From Lactarius indigo (taxonomy: Eukaryota; Basidiomycota; Agaricomycetes; Russulales; Russulaceae), in NCBI GenBank assembly GCA_025766275.1, contig JAFKAC010000001.1, forward strand, positions 1,426,001 through 1,490,000: a DNA stretch of 64,000 nt, given 5' to 3'. The translations under genes and the position numbers were made by a program. Positions 11,838-23,217 of this stretch are shown in pieces (position 1 is the first letter of the stretch; every line of letters begins with the position of its first letter). The notes beneath the pieces were generated by a model, which worked only from the letters and a program-made list of their open reading frames with translations, was not told the origin of the DNA and did not search any database.

Positions 11838-14030
11838 GCCCATACACTGGCTGGGGCATTCCCAAGGATCAAGTGTTGTTGCTCCACGATCTGCGTTCGA
11901 CAGTCACCAACGCGCAAGCTCCCGTTCGGCTAGAGGGACGGTCGAAATAATTGCCTGCGGAGGAGGATGGTCAAGTGGAGACGATGAACAAGCCTAAACT
12001 GGAACAACCACCAGGATCGTTGGAGAGGGAAGGTGCGCTAGACAGCGGGGTATACGATGCCACATGACCGTAGTGCGAGCTGTAGGGGTTGCCCTTGGGG
12101 CTTCCATACCCCTCATAATCCGTCACGTAAGTTGAACCGCATGTGAAAACAATTCCTCAGAGGGTGGAAATCGATAAATGCCTACGAGCACATCGAGCCA
12201 AGGTGGGAACGGCTTCGCCAAATATGGCACACAGGCAATGAATCGGAACGTCTATTCATATAGATTGGGGCGGAGACAGGCGTTAAGGCCAGGATGCCGA
12301 GACGGGCTGCCGTATATTACTGTAGTCTGCCCTTCCCGCTCTCAGGCTTCCAGGCGAATGAACATTTTCGAACCTGCACATTTCTTGTGAACCAAAAATG
12401 GGTTCATACGTACTTCTTAGAAGCTTTCCAGACCAATCGACTAAGGAGAAAGGCTCCTTGGACGTTTTGGACGATCCTTTTCGAGCAGGTCGGGTGCTTA
12501 TCCAAGTGTAATACTCTCAGGTGTGATAGTGTACCCACCGAACTGTGACTCGAAAGCGCCTTACGGATTACCCGCTGCTGTCACCGATATTTGGAGATTT
12601 TCGACCGTTTTTTCATCTCGGTCTTTCATACCCTATTGTGATTCCACACAATTTCCAACCTCTCGGAGACGACACTCACGACCATCGTGCTGAGCTACTT
12701 CTCATGTACTTTCCCAGTAACTTAGATATTCTGGAGTCAGACATGTCTCACCACTAGGACACCTGGCCTGCCAGTGCGTTGTGATATAGCGCTCTCATCT
12801 ATGTGGATTGAAACCCTAAAATTTGTCGTCCCGGCTCATTCAATTATTGCCACTGTTATGCTATCGCTTCGATGTTTCTCTTTCCACGGCCCTGCCCCCC
12901 ATTCTCTGTTAATACCATCAGAAGTCTTGCCTGCTGCCCGTGTCCGTTCCATTGTGGCGTCTACAGTTCCCATTTCCTCTTCACAAGCTTCACAAACTCA
13001 CACTCAGCGACCAGTCTACACATAAATTATAGTATTCGTAATCAGCTCAAATTAAAACAGAGGGGGTTCCTGAAGGCCTGATGGCTGAGCATGCATATTG
13101 ATACGCCTATGATCGCGGCTCCGCTCGGCTTCCTCGCATCAACATGCCGCCCTTCCCTCTCTTCTACGGAATTGCACCCTAGAACTATAGCTCGCTCAAG
13201 CACCCCACTTCTCGCGGGACCTGCGTTGCCCCTCGTGTTTCACGGCACCTGTACAATCTTCAAGAAACGCACATGTAATATAAACTATTACTTTCACTAT
13301 GATGGACTGGCCTGGTGTTCTCATCTGCAGGCGCAAGGAATGGAGAATGGGGCTTCCTGCAGCTGTTGGTAGTACTGGTGGTGCTTATTCACGTTCCCTC
13401 GTCTTGTTGGACAGGTGGCACTGGTCCCTATTCTGGCGTGAGTCCTCAGGTCCTCCGTGTTCCCCTTAATTCCCGACACCTACTCGCCACAGTAGAGGAA
13501 AATCTGGCTCACAGCAAGATGGGACTGACATTTTCCCGTGATATTTCTCTCCACGTGGATAACTCAACGCCGAGTTTGTTTGTGCCTTCAGTAGGTGCAT
13601 GCGAGTGTTGCATGACTGGGTCATCTCAAGAGGAGGCGTTATGTGCAATACCACAAGGCCACGCGCAAGTGCGGATGAGGAGGGTACGAGGCGGTAGGAA
13701 CTTGAAGGACTCTACCACTGTATATTAGTGCCACGGGTATTGCAACTAGAAGGAAGACCCTGCTCTCCAAACGTGTTTCAGGGATCTTGCACGAGTATTG
13801 CACGAGTAGCAAGACGTCTTAATCTTGTGCCGGCGATGCCGATGCACGCTGGAACCCGCACTAACACGGATAGCCCGATCAACCCTACAGTGCTGTGGAC
13901 ATTCCAACGTGGGGATTGTGACGGTTGGTAAGGTGTAAAGTGATAGTCACCCGGGTACGCGATTTTCCGCCGTGTGATCCGAAGAATCACCAATGTGCAA
14001 CAATATGAATGATGTGTAGCGGTGGTGCCA
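11838..14030 (+). repeat. Diverged dispersed repeat, copy B
   Basis: Partner of copy A at 456-2760, in the same orientation and order of blocks. Its right edge lies about 75 bases before the Plavaka element. Frames such as 13315-13728 are not conserved in copy A and are not called. Confidence 0.55.
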
Positions 14031-14105
14031 GTGTGGCGGCTTCAAGCCGTTCAACTTGAAGCCCGGCCGTATATCCGAATCTCAATCGGCCATCGTCTAA
14101 TACAG

Positions 14106-14121
14106 TGTCGCAAAATCCCGG
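14106..14121 (+). repeat. Left terminal inverted repeat of Plavaka element
   Basis: TGTCGCAAAATCCCGG; the first 11 bases are identical to the right end in inverted orientation. Confidence 0.85.
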
Positions 14122-14128
14122 AGCACCT

Positions 14129-14345
14129 TATAATCGAACCGGCTTATAATTAAGATTGTAAGGTAATTTCAAGGCATTATTAAGGTCTTAAAAGCACATT
14201 AGAAGCACGTTGCTTGTAATTATAAATATCATAAGACTTACCAACAATTACAAGCTATCATAAGACTATCATAAGGGAGACAACGTATTATAATAAAGTC
14301 GCACGATTGAGAAGGTACATTATAATCAAATTATAATTGCCAGAG
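14129..14345. repeat. Left subterminal TTATAAT-rich array
   Basis: Many copies of CTTATAAT, ATAAGACT and ATTATAA in both orientations. These are probable transposase-binding subterminal repeats, by analogy with CACTA-like elements. Confidence 0.6.
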
Positions 14346-14489
14346 GGCCCTCAGAATTCTTTGAACGTCTCGTTGTTTCTGCCGCCGAGATTGGCGTGCT
14401 ATATATTACGACGGACGTGATGGCAATCATCCAAACTTGGATTACTTGCATGTCCTCATCACAACGTGTTTTCGATATACAGCTAATAC

Positions 14490-15260
14490 TGTCGTTGCTC
14501 TAGAAATACTGATGTCGCTGCTTTTGTAGATAAGGAGGCCGGTGTCCTGGGTAGGCAAAGGGCTGGGGAGAAGAAACGTACGGCGAGAAACAAGACCATG
14601 GCCACCACTAGCCGAGAGAAAGAGCCGGAGAATAGAGCGGTAGAGGTGCGCGAGCGGAAAACAAATTTGGCCGAGTTCTTGAAGGAGCTCGTAGATAGGT
14701 ACACGCTTTGTTCGTTGAGATCGGTTGGTTTTCCTACATGAGCAATTCCATCGCGTTTTCGTGAACCGTTATCGTGATCTGGACCCATCTATTCGTGCGG
14801 AGTGCGTTCGTTCCATCGGTTTATGGTTCAAAAATACCCTGGCCACTTCCTTGACGGCACGTATCTTCGCTACGTCGGGTGAGTCCTCTCGGATTCTAAT
14901 ACTTAAGTCCGTCTGGAGGCTGTCAAATCACTCTCTGGCGTCTACGAGAACACGGACTACATCGGATCCATACAGACCTTCACAGAACGATTCAAGCCTC
15001 GTCTTGTCGAGATGGCGGCGTGGGACATGGAGCTCGCTGTTCACGTTGCTGTCATCGGTGCTGTCGCTGCGCGTCGACTACTCGAGGATGAACAGCGCGA
15101 GAAACTGCGCATACTTGTTTTTGATGAAGACGCCAAGGTCCGCAGGGCTGTTAGTGAGTTCGTCAGAGGCGTGTGGGCCGAAATCGTTGAAGAGATGCTG
15201 GGGAATGGCAAGGGCAAGCAGGGGCGCACACGCGCAGGGGTCGAGGCGACAAAAAAGTCG
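14490..15260 (+). pseudogene. Captured fragment of cohesin subunit SCC3/STAG
   Basis: An open stretch at about 14490-14700 ends in LAEFLKELVDR. After a probable former intron come VFVNRYRDLDPSIRAECVRS and IGLWFK, the hallmark of the SCC3/STAG family (human STAG has FVHRYRD then IRAICIEEIG). After a one-base frameshift near 14835 the next frame gives YPGHFLDGTYLRYVG, a TGA where the family has W, VLSDSNT, a TAA, then VRLEAVKSLSGVYENTDYIG, FTERFKPRLVEM and LVFDEDAKVRRAVSEFVRGV. Two stops and a frameshift make it a pseudogene. SCC3 is about 1000 residues or more, so only a middle portion is present. It lies inside the transposon's inverted repeats, which is why I infer capture. Confidence 0.8.
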
Positions 15261-15354
15261 AAGTTAGTAATAAGCGGACGTTGGCGCTGCGCGCGGTTTC
15301 CCGACTAATAGACGAGCGCCAACCATCGTCGGTTTTCCTTCGTCAACCACTGAT

Positions 15355-15640
15355 CATGAACCCCTCGAATACACGTAAACGAGAGCAGCTCCCGGACACC
15401 CCGCGAAAGCGTCGACGGATCGTGTTGAACGTCGGTGAGTACTCGCACTCGAATCTGCAGGGAAGGCGAATTGGCTGACTCGAACCTCGCCTAAGTGGAC
15501 CCTGGTCCTGTTGCTCCTGCGGCCCTCCCGCCGCCGCCGCCGCCCCCCACCCCAGTTCAAGAAACCGACCCGCCCCGAGGCGATTCTCCGTGCGGATGTT
15601 CGATCTGCGCCCGTGCCGGAGCGCAACAATAGGTGGGTCT
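15355..15640 (+). other. Unidentified coding-like fragment
   Basis: ATG at 15355 begins MNPSNTRKREQLPDTPRKRR, a basic NLS-like N-terminus. It is followed by a GTGAGT donor near 15434 and a possible second exon (15494-15630) with a seven-proline run and CGCSICARAG. The exon-like structure is suggestive but I recognise no family. It could be another captured 5' end. Confidence 0.3.
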
Positions 15641-15959
15641 TCTGCGCTTGCCTGCTGTCCCAGGCTGACTCTCCCTCCATCAATTTGACGACTCCTGCGC
15701 GTCAGATCTGCGTACGCGTTCGCGGGCAGCAGGAATGGGGAATAACAACCCTTAGCAATAGTATAGTGAAGTTGGATTGTTCGTAGTTGGATGGAATGCG
15801 CACGCGTTTGGGTGTCTTTATGGTTTCTGCCTCCCTGTGAGGTACCCCCCTTTACGCCTGGCTCAGATGTGTTCTCGTTGATGTGCGGTGACGTTCGATC
15901 AGTTCCTGCGGAAACTGCGTGCGTGCTCGCGAAAGGTTGTCTGGGAGGAGGCGGTATGT

Positions 15960-16400
15960 TACGTGGGGTGTTGATTGTTAGCACTGTCGACACGTTCCGT
16001 GGCAAAATGTACCTCTTTGCGGGATTGGGCTAGCTCGTGTTCCAGTTCCGCGCACAACTGGCTAAGATCCGCGTTCGCCACGCTTAATTTGGCGACTTCG
16101 GCAGTGTACCTCGCCTGATGGCTTCAAGGACACGCTCGGCAAACTCACCGCGAGCGTCACGGAGGCCAAGGAGGTACCGCCAGATATCCCGTGAGACGGC
16201 GGAGCGTGTGGGGTACCAGCGGGACTCGGCGTGGACCCCCCAATTCTGATGAATGCTAGCAGACGTGATGCGGCATCTCGTATGGCCTTCTGCACGTTCT
16301 TGCAGAGTTGGCGTATCTTGGGCTTCTGCTTACCATCGGAGAAATCTCTGGCGGCGGCTGGTCTCAATACCCTAAGAGCACGATTGCGAACTTGGTTGTC
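15960..16400 (-). pseudogene. Unidentified fragment with coiled-coil tail
   Basis: The minus strand encodes SRDIWRYLLGLRDARGEFAE and VLEAIRRG. After a one-base shift it continues TAEVAKLSVANADLSQL and CAELEHELAQSRKEVHF, a heptad-like helical stretch ending at a TAA. The change of frame indicates decay. No family is recognised. It lies between the captured SCC3 piece and the transposase 3' end. Confidence 0.35.
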
Positions 16401-16491
16401 GTTCTGCGCAAGTTTTCATCAATGACGATGACCACTTAGATCGATTTTTCATTACTGTCGACAAGAGAGTGGCTATTTCGGTTCAGAACAA

Positions 16492-19400
16492 TTAAACAAC
16501 TAACCGGTGAAAGCATACCGTGACGAAAGCATCAGCCAATGAAATATGAAATGGATAAATGAGTCTTACCTTGTACATTAGTCTCCGATGTAGTAGTCCT
16601 AAGAGGGGAATAAGCCAAATGGGATCAGATGGAATATAATTGCGAATACATTGCCGTCCGAATATTTCGTTACAACGAATGAATAGGTCGCCGCTGTGGT
16701 CAACGACATCCATCACGAAGTAGTCGCCAGACATATTATCGAAGGTTTGAATGAGTGGCGCACCACGCACAATTGACTGCGCAAAAAAGAACTCTGTTGA
16801 TGACTTGGAGCGGAGACGACGAAGCCTCAAATTGACATCCTTGGACCGTGGTTGGCTTGCGGCGTCAAGGGGGCGCACCAGGCAAATAGGGAATGTATAA
16901 TCTGCGACTGAGGTGGTGAATATAAACAGAAGCTCCGCAAAAATGAACCCATTTGTTGTCTTGAGAATAACGAAATCGCGTCTCTCGAGGCCATGGAATC
17001 GCGGGCTACAATATAGGTAGTCCAGGTATTGTTTCCAGTCGACCATCGATTCATAACATACTTTCATCGACCTGTATTCCGTGATCTTAAAAGGCTATGA
17101 GCCAAAATACCAGATTAGATGCGAAACTCACCTTGTCTTCAGCCTGAAATTCAACGCGCATACAGCCTGGTGCAAAAGTGAAGTCATACAATGGCATTGT
17201 GTTAGTCAACCATGCCGCGAGCCTCACACGGAAGTTCCTGAAAGTCTTATTTTGAACCCCCAGGGCTTCAAGAGCCCCAAATGTGACAGGAGACTGTCGT
17301 GATCGCAAAATAACAGCCCCGGCATCGAACGTCGACCTTCTCTTTTGACATGATGGACCATCTTGTACTGGGGGTTCTACGGAGGAACCAATATCTTGTT
17401 CCTGAGTGCTCCCCAAAGCGTCGCATCCAATGTCATCATCGTTCGTCGCCGCCTCACGTATAGCCGCGTCGAGTTCGTTGATTTGTTCCCGAATCAACAC
17501 CGCAATGAGCAAAGTGTGTTCGTGTTTTAAGATCTATTTTTGAGAGATCATCACAAATTGAATAGATAAAGATAAGGTATGCGACGAACCTGAGATGCAA
17601 CACGCTTGAAATTGGTCCGATTTAAGTACAGCTTCCTGAGGAAGCCGTGCATCTTCTCGTTTGGCTTCGTATTGTAGTTACGTGAGGTACCTTTCGCTTC
17701 GATATCGTCGAAGCTGTGGACCAACGCGTGCATCTTGGGGAAGTTCCAGCTTTTGGCTGTGGTTTTACTCTGCGGATCCTCCTCCAATTTATTACATAAT
17801 TCGGTATACTCCTGCTAAATAGATCAGTACCACCGGATCATCAAAAGAGATTGAGTACCTTCATGAGGGTCCCGAACCTCTCTAGTTCGCTCCGCCCAGC
17901 CAGAATCGTCTCCTCCGTGTGTACCTCTAAAGATAGAAGTAAATCCAAGATGGAAAAACTTCGCAGGCAGAGTAGTAACTTCCACTCTTCTTTATCTTTG
18001 TCCGGGGGAAAAAGGTTGTGTGCAGCAAAGACCACAACCTGAGTTTGTCAGTCGATGAGATGAGGCCGCATATAATTGACACACCTTGGATATATCCTCG
18101 TTCTTCCCACCGTCTGTAAAATCCACATGCATCACTTCAGAAAAGTGATTTAGACCACGCCAGCGGGGCGCGAGATTGAACCTGAGGGAGTGGAGTGAAG
18201 TTAGCGCTGGGACATTGACTTGTATGAGACGGGAAATAGTATAGTACTGTTGTTCGAGTTTCGTTGCGGCAGCGCGGCCTATTAGGGTATCCTTAAAGAG
18301 ACCCTTGAACCTCTTCCATAAATGATTCCCGAATATGCCATTATTGTTCGCGTGAAGCCTGTCAAATGATAACGCGCGATATGGGTCGGAATTGTTGACA
18401 TGCCAGAACACATTCTAGACCCACCGTTACACATAATTAATGGACAAAATAATCATGAGACTCACATCGACATCACGAATCCCATATCTAGAGAAATGGT
18501 GCTCGCGACCCCTCTTGTCGAAGGTTCTCCCTTCTTCAATAAGTTCCCGCATCCGTTCCGTTGTCCTCAGTGGCCAAGTTTGTGAGACGTCAGCGAGCTG
18601 GTGGTCGGGGACGAAACAAATCGGGCAGGGCATTTTTCCACGAGCACCCCGGATTAGAGACATAACGCACCTAATACATTGGGGTCAGTCAATTCAGGCG
18701 GTGACAGAGAATAAAATATGTATTACTGTTCTTCATAGTCGGCAGATAATGTGATGACGCCAGGGAAAAATTGCTGTTGGGTGCCATCAGCGCACTGAAG
18801 CCAGCAGCCCACCTTAGATTTGTCGACAATGGATTCGATTATGTAGTAAAATGCACGATGCCAGACCTCGCGTTTGAAGTTGGTGAATTCGGTCTTCCCA
18901 GAGCCCTCTGCAGTTTCCCGGGTCTAGAATGAGTGTTACGGTGCAATATCAGATACTTATTAACCAGAGAACTTACATCCGGCAACCACCCGACAATGCG
19001 CCCACCGCCAACGCCGCTATTGCGATTCCGAATCTCAGCTGGTAGATTCGCGCAGCGAGCGATCACTGGGTAAGCCTTTTCTGTGCCGAAGCTTGACAGC
19101 TTCGACTTATCCGCATAAAGGATGAAGCATAGCGGGCGCGCACCCTTGGGGATCCCGGACTACAACGATAATTTGTTCAACAACAAAAAAGGTATACGGA
19201 CTCGACTGTTACAAGGGATAAATAGTAATATGCGTACTTGAAAGTTCCAGAACGAGCCCGCGGTCCAAGGCTCGTCATATACACGAGAGATATTCTCCCC
19301 GTCGTGCTTAAAAACCTTCTGCGCGTCCCATTCGAAATATTGGGTCAATTGCGGGTCCATGATGAGGTCGACTGCCCAGTCCCATAGTGGACGATAAGGT

Positions 19401-20254
19401 ATCTCAAACGTCCGATCCACACCATCGTAAGGGACTGAAATATTGCAGAAATCAAACTAGACCTTGAAAATATTAGTGACTAAACTTCAGTAGAATTCCT
19501 GTGCTTACAGCGGTCAGTTGAAGCGATGCGCGCTCCCACGCACCCCGAATGTCAGAGTAATTTGAGAAGGTAAGTTTACCCTTGCCCTCGATACAGAGTC
19601 TGACAACTTCAATGAGACGCTCAGTGCGATCCTTGTTCATCCCGGCCTCCATGAGAACCTCCGAGAACAGGAAGTCTTCGCGCGTTTGAAAGAATGGACG
19701 CCATGGCTCGGCCTTAGGGGGACTGGGACGTTTGCGTTTGCAGCTGTTATCGCCAGGACCTTGTGGCGCTCGTCCACTATTTGGATGGTATTCGATTGTA
19801 AATGCGGGGGGTCTCGCAGGGGGGCCAGTCGTCATTGTGACAGAAGGGGGTGTCGGTTCACGCACTGGGTGGGTGATCACATCAACCAATAGGTAGGAAG
19901 ATCGAAATACTACGTACCTGCTGTTTCAAAGCCCGCATCAAAGTCCATCGGGTCGGCAGCAATGAAGTCAAAGGTTTGGGGTTCGTCTGGAATGGCGACA
20001 CCTGGGGCTGAAAACTCTGGATCGTCGGTCAGTATATCAAATATGATATGGTGTGTCCATCACGTACCATCGTGACCTGCCTCTAGTGTGCGAAGTCTCC
20101 TCTCCCGGGTCTTCGCGTAGTTTATTTCCCCCTGGCGTTCCCTTCGTTCTCTCTCACATTTCTTAATATGGGCTGGAAGATTCTGGGCGCGAAATGAAAC
20201 GCGACATAATTGACATTTCTTTACCTTGCTCGGGGATTGACTCGCTTTTGGCAT
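16492..20254 (-). CDS. Plavaka transposase
   Basis: Multi-exon transposase of the basidiomycete Plavaka group (CACTA-like, cut-and-paste). Exon 1 starts at the ATG at 20254 (MPKASQSPSKVKKCQLC) and carries a zinc-finger-like CxxC then H/C pair. Exon 2 (about 19920-20010) is EFSAPGVAIPDEP and onward. Exon 3 (about 19508-19880) has EPWRPFFQTREDFLFSE. Downstream blocks are YADKSKLSSFGT and ANLPAEIRN then GVGGGRIVGWLPD (near 19000), CVMSLIRGARGKMPCPICF (near 18640), NSDPYRALSFDRLHA (near 18390), HVDFTDGGKNEDISKV (near 18110), KMHALVHSFDDIEAKGTSRN and NTKPNEKMHG (near 17690), and MVDWKQYLDYLYCSPRFHG (near 17040). Frames are open in each exon and splice sites look normal, so it may be active. I did not sum every exon junction, and the exact 3' end near 16492 is provisional. 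Confidence 0.8.
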
Positions 20255-20504
20255 AAGTAGAGGGAGTAGAGCAAAGAGTAGGAATGGTGGGCGGTCAGAG
20301 AAAGTGATAATATAGTTATTACAGTAAGCGTGGGAGATCAACAAAGACCAATATTACGTCGAATAACACCAGCCAATATTGTCTCATCATTATTAATCAC
20401 TTCCACGCCAATCCAGCACCTGCCCCGTGCTGCGTTTAATTGGACCATTGTAGGTGCGTCGTGACTATTCTTTTAATTGATTGTGATTATCTGACTTTCC
20501 ATGT

Positions 20505-20890
20505 AATCGTTCTAGATAAAGCTGGTCGTCTTCACGAGCACACCAGAATCGACAATCTCAATTGGGTACCAGGACAAGTTCGGGACTTTGTCCAACGGCG
20601 CAAACCCAATGTTACTGCGATCGGGGGTTTTACGTGGCTACCCCCAGGTTGTCTTCACAAGCTTTGGGAAGCGACGCTAATACATCAGCTGATTCAGAGG
20701 ACGGAACTTTTGTCAACCCCAGTGACACTCGCTGCCAGGAATTTTCCCGTATCGCTACCACCTATGTCTCCGATGAGGTCGCACACAAGTATCAGCACAG
20801 TAACCATGTAGCCGACGAACTCGCGTCCTTTTCCCCTATCATGAGGTACTGTACCGATCTTACTATCAGCACCTCCTTCGCTATTACATT
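20505..20890 (+). pseudogene. Captured fragment of transcription elongation factor SPT6
   Basis: The first part reads VIVLDKAGRLHEHTRIDNLN then FVQRRKPNVTAIGGF. A one-base slip in the GGGGGTTTT run near 20627-20635 moves the frame, after which come SSQALGSDANTSADSEDG and TYVSDEVAHKYQHSNHVADE, then LASFSPIMRYC. This matches the core of SPT6, which has a conserved RRKPDVI-GGF segment followed by DEVA-YQ-S--A--E and P--KYC. The SPT6 identity is from family knowledge. The frameshift and small size (about 125 codons of a roughly 1400-residue protein) show a dead fragment. It lies just upstream of the transposase ATG, within the transposon. Confidence 0.75.
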
Positions 20891-21155
20891 CGTTCTAGGT
20901 TGGACCATTCCTTGGACCGAGCCGAGATCTTAACTGGAGACGTGCCCAGATATCAACGTAAGTGTGTCTATTAATACTTGTGTGCTGCACCCCCGATCTC
21001 CGTTTACCAGGTGGCTTTGTACGTGGACAGTGGACAGGGTCTCTCGGCTGAATTTTTTTATTTGGGGGTTGAGAGTCCATTATAAGGATTATAAGGTAGT
21101 CGCATAGCTAATCCACTGATCTTCACCCCCCTCTCGACTTGCAGAACTTTTTTAC

Positions 21156-22759
21156 ATGGCTTCCGATGACGATGATTCGTCCTCTTCACGACGTGGTCCC
21201 TACGGTTCAGACCTGGAAGACAACGAGGTCAATTCGGCGCGGACGTCTACGGTGTCGACACTTCCGCCCAACCTTTCGAATCAGCAATTGCATGAGGTCA
21301 GTCATATGAATTTAGTCTCGTGTCGTTTCTTACGCTAATTTGACTCACCTCTACTAGATGCTCAAAGCCAGCCAGATTCATCAGCAAATGCTCGGCAATG
21401 AGTTGAAGGCACTAAGAATCAACTATGAAGAACTGGAAGAGGTGAACAAGTCCACGAAAACCTCAAGAGCTGCGAGGGGGTCGTTGGAGGGGGAGTCGAG
21501 GGAGATATCGCTTGCCGGGGGTAGGTTTTCCGTAGTCGGCGAGCTCTGGGTTAAAAAAACCACGCTCGGAATCCCTTTCCCTGAACACCTTGACCCACTC
21601 GATCCCTCACGCTACAACGATCCTGCTGGTGGTTCTGAAGCGCGTGGTGTAATCGCCGAGTTGTACAGGGACCTTAAGCCACATCTCCGGTTGGCACTTG
21701 CGGACCCTGATCGAAGCATGACGTTCAAGAACATTGTAAGTTTTCGAATTTTCTCCTGGCGCATCTGATTAATTCGCTGCGGTGTAGTTTCTCAAGCAAT
21801 TGGATCAAGAACGTGCAAATTCAGCACATGCAGTGCGCGCCTATGCGCCCCGTTTCTTCGACGGCCTCAACCTCAGCTCGGCTCTGTTTGCCAGGAACTT
21901 TGATCGCACGACTTCTCCGGAGCTTCAAAAGCTCCTCGGAAGTCCAGCAAAACCCGGCATGACATATGCGCCCTTTCCACGGCTCATTTTCCCCGACTAT
22001 GATGTCAGCAGCCACCGCCCATACCGGTCTATGGTACTTGTAAAAGTGCGTACGGTGGCCTGAGTTTCATAGCCGTATAAACCACTGACACGTTTTTTTT
22101 AGTTCCTTAAACTCATTTTTTATGGGCCCTCATCAATCGATGGTGAGGCCGCTGCGAAACGCTTGACAAAGGGAGTGATCTGGGGCGTCGATTCGGCCAC
22201 TCCGGGAATGATTGCAATGGCAGCCACCCTGGTAAGTAATGAGCGTTTGTATCTAGTGCCTTCCTTTGCTAACTTGATAATGTAGCTCACGTACGCGTGC
22301 AGCCCGGACCAATCTTTTTCAGAGAGGACGTTGGGACCAAGCCGCATTCCATGGGGGCAGTGTTTTAACTGCCATAAACGTGCTATCCTCAGTTTTCCTG
22401 CTACGCATCGCAAAGACCTACTTTCCTGGTACGACAAGGTACTCTTCGGGAAGGATCCGGATTCTACAGAGTCGTCATCATCAGATAATTCGGGGCCTAG
22501 CACGCGCAACGGCTATGCCAATGACTCGGACATCACAGACCTAGTCAGTTGTCTCGGCCAAGCGAAAGTTCACTCTCCAGCAATTCAACCCGACCCACTA
22601 CCATTGACAGTCCCTCGTAGCCCGTCCCCTGCCCCATCTTCTGGCCAGATGGAGCAGCTTGAGCCCGAGAAAGTTGCAGAGGCTAATGAGCCGCAGAATG
22701 TGGTGCGGACTAACAAGCCCACCGCTTGCAAGCCGAGGAGGAAAAATACCAAGAAATGA
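21156..22759 (+). CDS. Plavaka accessory protein, function unknown (459 aa)
   Basis: Five exons join in frame: 21156-21296, 21358-21735, 21788-22045, 22103-22231 and 22286-22759. All introns are GT-AG and 52-61 bp. The N-terminus is acidic and serine-rich (MASDDDDSSSSRRGPYGSD). A short helical stretch follows (NELKALRINYEELEEVNKS), then a globular region with RFFDGLNLSSALFARNFDRT, YAPFPRLIFPDYDV, KFLKLIFYGPSSIDGEAAAK and GVIWGVDSATPGMIAMAATL. The tail is Ser/Pro-rich and ends in basic residues (KPRRKNTKK). Unlike the captured fragments it is fully intact. I recall similar proteins widespread in agaricomycete genomes, but cannot assign a named family with confidence. Its place inside the element suggests an accessory role in transposition. 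Confidence 0.7.
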
Positions 22760-22899
22760 TATTACTAGTATAGATACATTCGTGTTCTTTCCCTACGACG
22801 TCCGTATATTTTTCGAATCGACGACGATTGATTTCTTTCTGGCAACGGTTAGTTTTCTGGTCACGTGATCAGAAAGTTGGAATTAAGACGTCTGAGTCG

Positions 22900-23210
22900 C
22901 GTCTGTTCTCTTTCTCTTATTACCTTGATCACCATTGACACTCCCTTCTTCTCCAGCCTCGCCATCGACGTCAACTCCCCCCGTCACTGGTCCGGCGTCC
23001 AGCATCTTATCCACCTTCTGAATCCCCGTGCTGGACTCGGAGCACATGATACAATGTAAGCTTGTCGCTTTGCCATTGACACCCCTCCAGCGCTATACTG
23101 TCAATGTTCGCGGCCTCATCTCTTGGGACATGCACGTCGACTGGGTCTTGACACGAACGTTTCCGGTATTTAATTTCTTTGCTAAACTTACCGTGAGATT
23201 AGTTTTACTG
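22900..23210 (+). other. Coding-like but broken stretch, unidentified
   Basis: One frame reads PSSPASPSTSTPPVTGPASS then a stop, then IPVLDSEHMIQCK. Another gives LQRYTVNVRGLISWDMHVDW near 23084. These look like decayed exons, possibly more captured host sequence, but I cannot name a source. Confidence 0.25.
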
Positions 23211-23217
23211 ACTAGTC

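Noticed and set aside
15343..16005. 220-codon minus-strand frame inside the Plavaka element
   Set aside because: It overlaps better-supported plus-strand exon-like pieces and a coiled-coil frame, and matches nothing recognisable.
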